A DNA stretch of 6,375 bases from Lachnospiraceae bacterium UBA3287 (lineage in GTDB: Bacteria; Bacillota; Clostridia; Lachnospirales; Lachnospiraceae), in contig DETN01000038.1 of assembly GCA_002362155.1 (NCBI GenBank), positions 1 to 6,375 on the forward strand. The letters run 5' to 3'. Below are positions 5,701-6,375 of this stretch, piece by piece (the stretch's first letter is position 1; each line of letters begins with the position of its first letter). The translations under genes were made by a program, and so were the position numbers. A model generated the notes under the pieces. That model was not told where the DNA came from. It was given only the letters and a program-made list of their open reading frames with translations, and ran no database searches.

Positions 5701-6375
5701 TCAGCAAGGCCGTCCGGGGCATCCATGCCGCCCACCGCTTTGCCCTGACCGGCACCCCCATCGAGAACCGTCTGTCCGAGCTCTGGAGCATCTTCGACTT
5801 CCTGATGCCTGGCTTCCTCTATACGGCTTCGGAGTTTTCCGAACGCTTTGAGGTGCCGGTCATGAAAAAGCAGGATGAGGCAGCCTCCCAGAGGCTCTCG
5901 GCCATGGTCTCTCCCTTTATCCTCCGCAGAAGGAAGGGAGACGTGCTGAGGGACCTTCCCGAAAAGCTGGAGGAGGTCAGAAGCGCGGCCCTGGAGGGAG
6001 AGCAGAGAAAGCTCTACGACGCCCAGGTGGTCAGCATGAGAGAGATGCTGTCCTCCATAGGGACTTCCGGAGAGGAAAAGCTCCGCATTCTGGCCCAGAT
6101 CACCAGGCTCCGCCAGATCTGCTGCGATCCTGCCCTTGTGTTCGAAAATTACAGAGGGCCCAGCGCCAAGCGGGAAGCCTGCATGGACCTGATCCGGTCC
6201 GCCATCGACGGAGGCCACCGGATGCTGCTCTTCTCTCAGTTCACGTCCATGATGGAGCTTCTGGCTTCGGACCTGAAAAATGAGGGGATCCCCTTCTATA
6301 CCCTGACGGGGGCGACGCCGAGCCAGGAGAGGCTGCGCCTTGTCAACGCCTTCAATAACGGGGATACGCCGGTCT
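2781..6375 (+). CDS. SNF2-family DNA-dependent ATPase/helicase with two SWIM zinc motifs (3' end beyond window)
   Basis: This is a Swi2/Snf2-type ATPase that would use ATP to move along or remodel DNA-protein complexes in the cytoplasm; its bacterial substrate is unknown. The frame is uninterrupted for 1198 codons and leaves the window open. A SWIM motif, CxC-x8-CxH, lies at C95, C97, C106, H108. A charged coiled-coil-like stretch follows (about 129-160). A second SWIM-like CxC-x18-CxH lies at C254, C256, C275, H277, with extra C259 and H260. A long region to about 780 includes KKKRWHRLSSGDFIDL, typical of the bacterial SNF2-associated domain. Helicase motifs then appear: RPYQVQG, Walker A DEMGLGKT (860-867), VVCPASLVYNW (Ia), DEAQ (962-965), LTGTPIENRLSELW (from 989) and LLFSQF (1149-1154). 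Motifs V and VI lie outside. ATG 2781 is chosen because AGAGGG precedes it by 4 bases. In-frame GTG 2760 and GTG 2715 are alternatives. All visible ATPase residues are present. Confidence 0.95.
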   Translation, partial: MSETKFKTIQYNWRKAFSQAALDGGEKDEKNGKFLSFEMDPEGRWAKGVTAGGFTVFAYQMPLTYSECQDSNNWSFNDKVYDQEEYADHWAKYDCTCSVGRKGEPCRHLASLMFRFEKVRGPFVFTQTKEEYQEEIRRQKEEEEERKRQEEKSLKESRRIKSLDILEKKFPLPRLTDEIRFRPDQMLETLETNAYEAECFDQMPEKDRQPAIRMETDFDKDTGHQVLRVSTAEETAEGRVRMVLESGSILSLKCSCGRCHYNEYRGYTRLMNTLCCHSLAAFGVLWDRVAAENPGDATDRKGLRFLKAMAEGSPAVPDAAPAIQKSPIVVLTPRITSVKGELQLAFSVGIRGERDYALRGLEKFYNAVEREDIFEASKKTAIDFKHLTFTPLSMKWYDFMATRVRNIFKINRKLESGSSWYTSVKQLSVGSGVPLDGSDLDIVYSLAEGSELLYRMEPDSTGRSRRAAKDEGNEEVYVKAGPARLGIRITLDPERTKDGKLTAIRLGIVLPRLLRGSQYRYILDREQFGRISPEEMRVLKPFLDMAGNASEFTCTIGSRRFPEFYYRTLPALEESVHVEIDDRVGDPGEGVLPPEPVFTFYLDREDETVTCRAVVSYGEKKEDLFPSAGTLRGGMRDFDQEERVLKAVRAFFPDSDPKSCTFRGPSDTDSLVRILTEGISVLSGLGTVKGSDAFRAMRVRPLPRPVFRVSLESGLLNLSLRTKDMTEEELLELLSSYRKKKRWHRLSSGDFIDLRDTEAFSEMENLSSALDLSLEDLVRGRGSMPQYRALYLDRILEEHDEIASSRDRHFKSLIRSFKSVRDADFEVPSAMEDILRPYQVQGFAWLSTLAQAGFGGILADEMGLGKTLQMLAFLNSQYLSGEKAPALVVCPASLVYNWLEECRRFAPDLPAAAMAGGTAARKKMAAQMGKGEGAWLYITSYDLFKRDIALYEDIRFSTAVLDEAQYVKNRSAAVSKAVRGIHAAHRFALTGTPIENRLSELWSIFDFLMPGFLYTASEFSERFEVPVMKKQDEAASQRLSAMVSPFILRRRKGDVLRDLPEKLEEVRSAALEGEQRKLYDAQVVSMREMLSSIGTSGEEKLRILAQITRLRQICCDPALVFENYRGPSAKREACMDLIRSAIDGGHRMLLFSQFTSMMELLASDLKNEGIPFYTLTGATPSQERLRLVNAFNNGDTPV

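Noticed and set aside
5649..6218. 189-codon open frame on the minus strand
   Set aside because: It is opposite the SNF2 helicase motifs DEAQ and TGTP, so it is a shadow of a strongly conserved coding sequence.
1..6375. CRISPR array, tRNA/rRNA genes, intact insertion sequence or attachment sites
   Set aside because: I found no regularly spaced repeats, no tRNA-like arm sets, no transposase catalytic motifs and no terminal repeats in the window.

Overview
The window looks like chromosomal DNA of a Gram-positive Clostridia-type bacterium, most likely Lachnospiraceae-like. This rests on GGAGG-type ribosome binding sites, heavy use of AGA/AGG arginine codons, a rho-independent terminator, and a SWIM-type zinc-finger SNF2 helicase of the kind common in that group. 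The taxonomic call is an inference from style and gene content. Every supported gene lies on the + strand.

Left part (1-1960) is accessory-looking and partly decayed. It opens with the 3' end of a Cro/C1-type helix-turn-helix regulator (1-272). From 273 to about 1170 there is coding-like sequence that changes frame several times and has no intact gene. The clearest piece is a reading frame at 583-1170 with a possible DNA-binding helix-turn-helix but no credible start. Next come an unrecognised 143-residue ORF (1187-1618) and an 86-residue helical protein resembling the C-terminal tail of Rpn/PD-(D/E)XK 'recombination-promoting nuclease/putative transposase' proteins (1645-1905). A strong intrinsic terminator at 1915-1960 closes this block.

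Middle part (1961-2304) has no convincing gene. Its last third carries a good sigma-A-type promoter (TTGACC-17 bp-TATTCT, 2187-2215) with a palindrome in the spacer, then a leader of roughly 80 nt with a GC-rich hairpin and a strong ribosome binding site.

Right part (2305-6375) is probably a two-gene transcription unit. It holds a 137-residue protein resembling small hypothetical proteins of phages and mobile elements, then a very large SNF2-family ATPase that runs off the window end. The SNF2 protein has two SWIM-type Cys/His zinc motifs, a charged helical segment, a long bacterial SNF2-associated region, and helicase motifs I through IV. Motifs V and VI lie beyond the window.

No undescribed system can be demonstrated here. 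The best candidate for follow-up is the pairing of the phage-like small protein with the double-SWIM SNF2 protein behind one apparently regulated promoter, next to decayed mobile-type genes.
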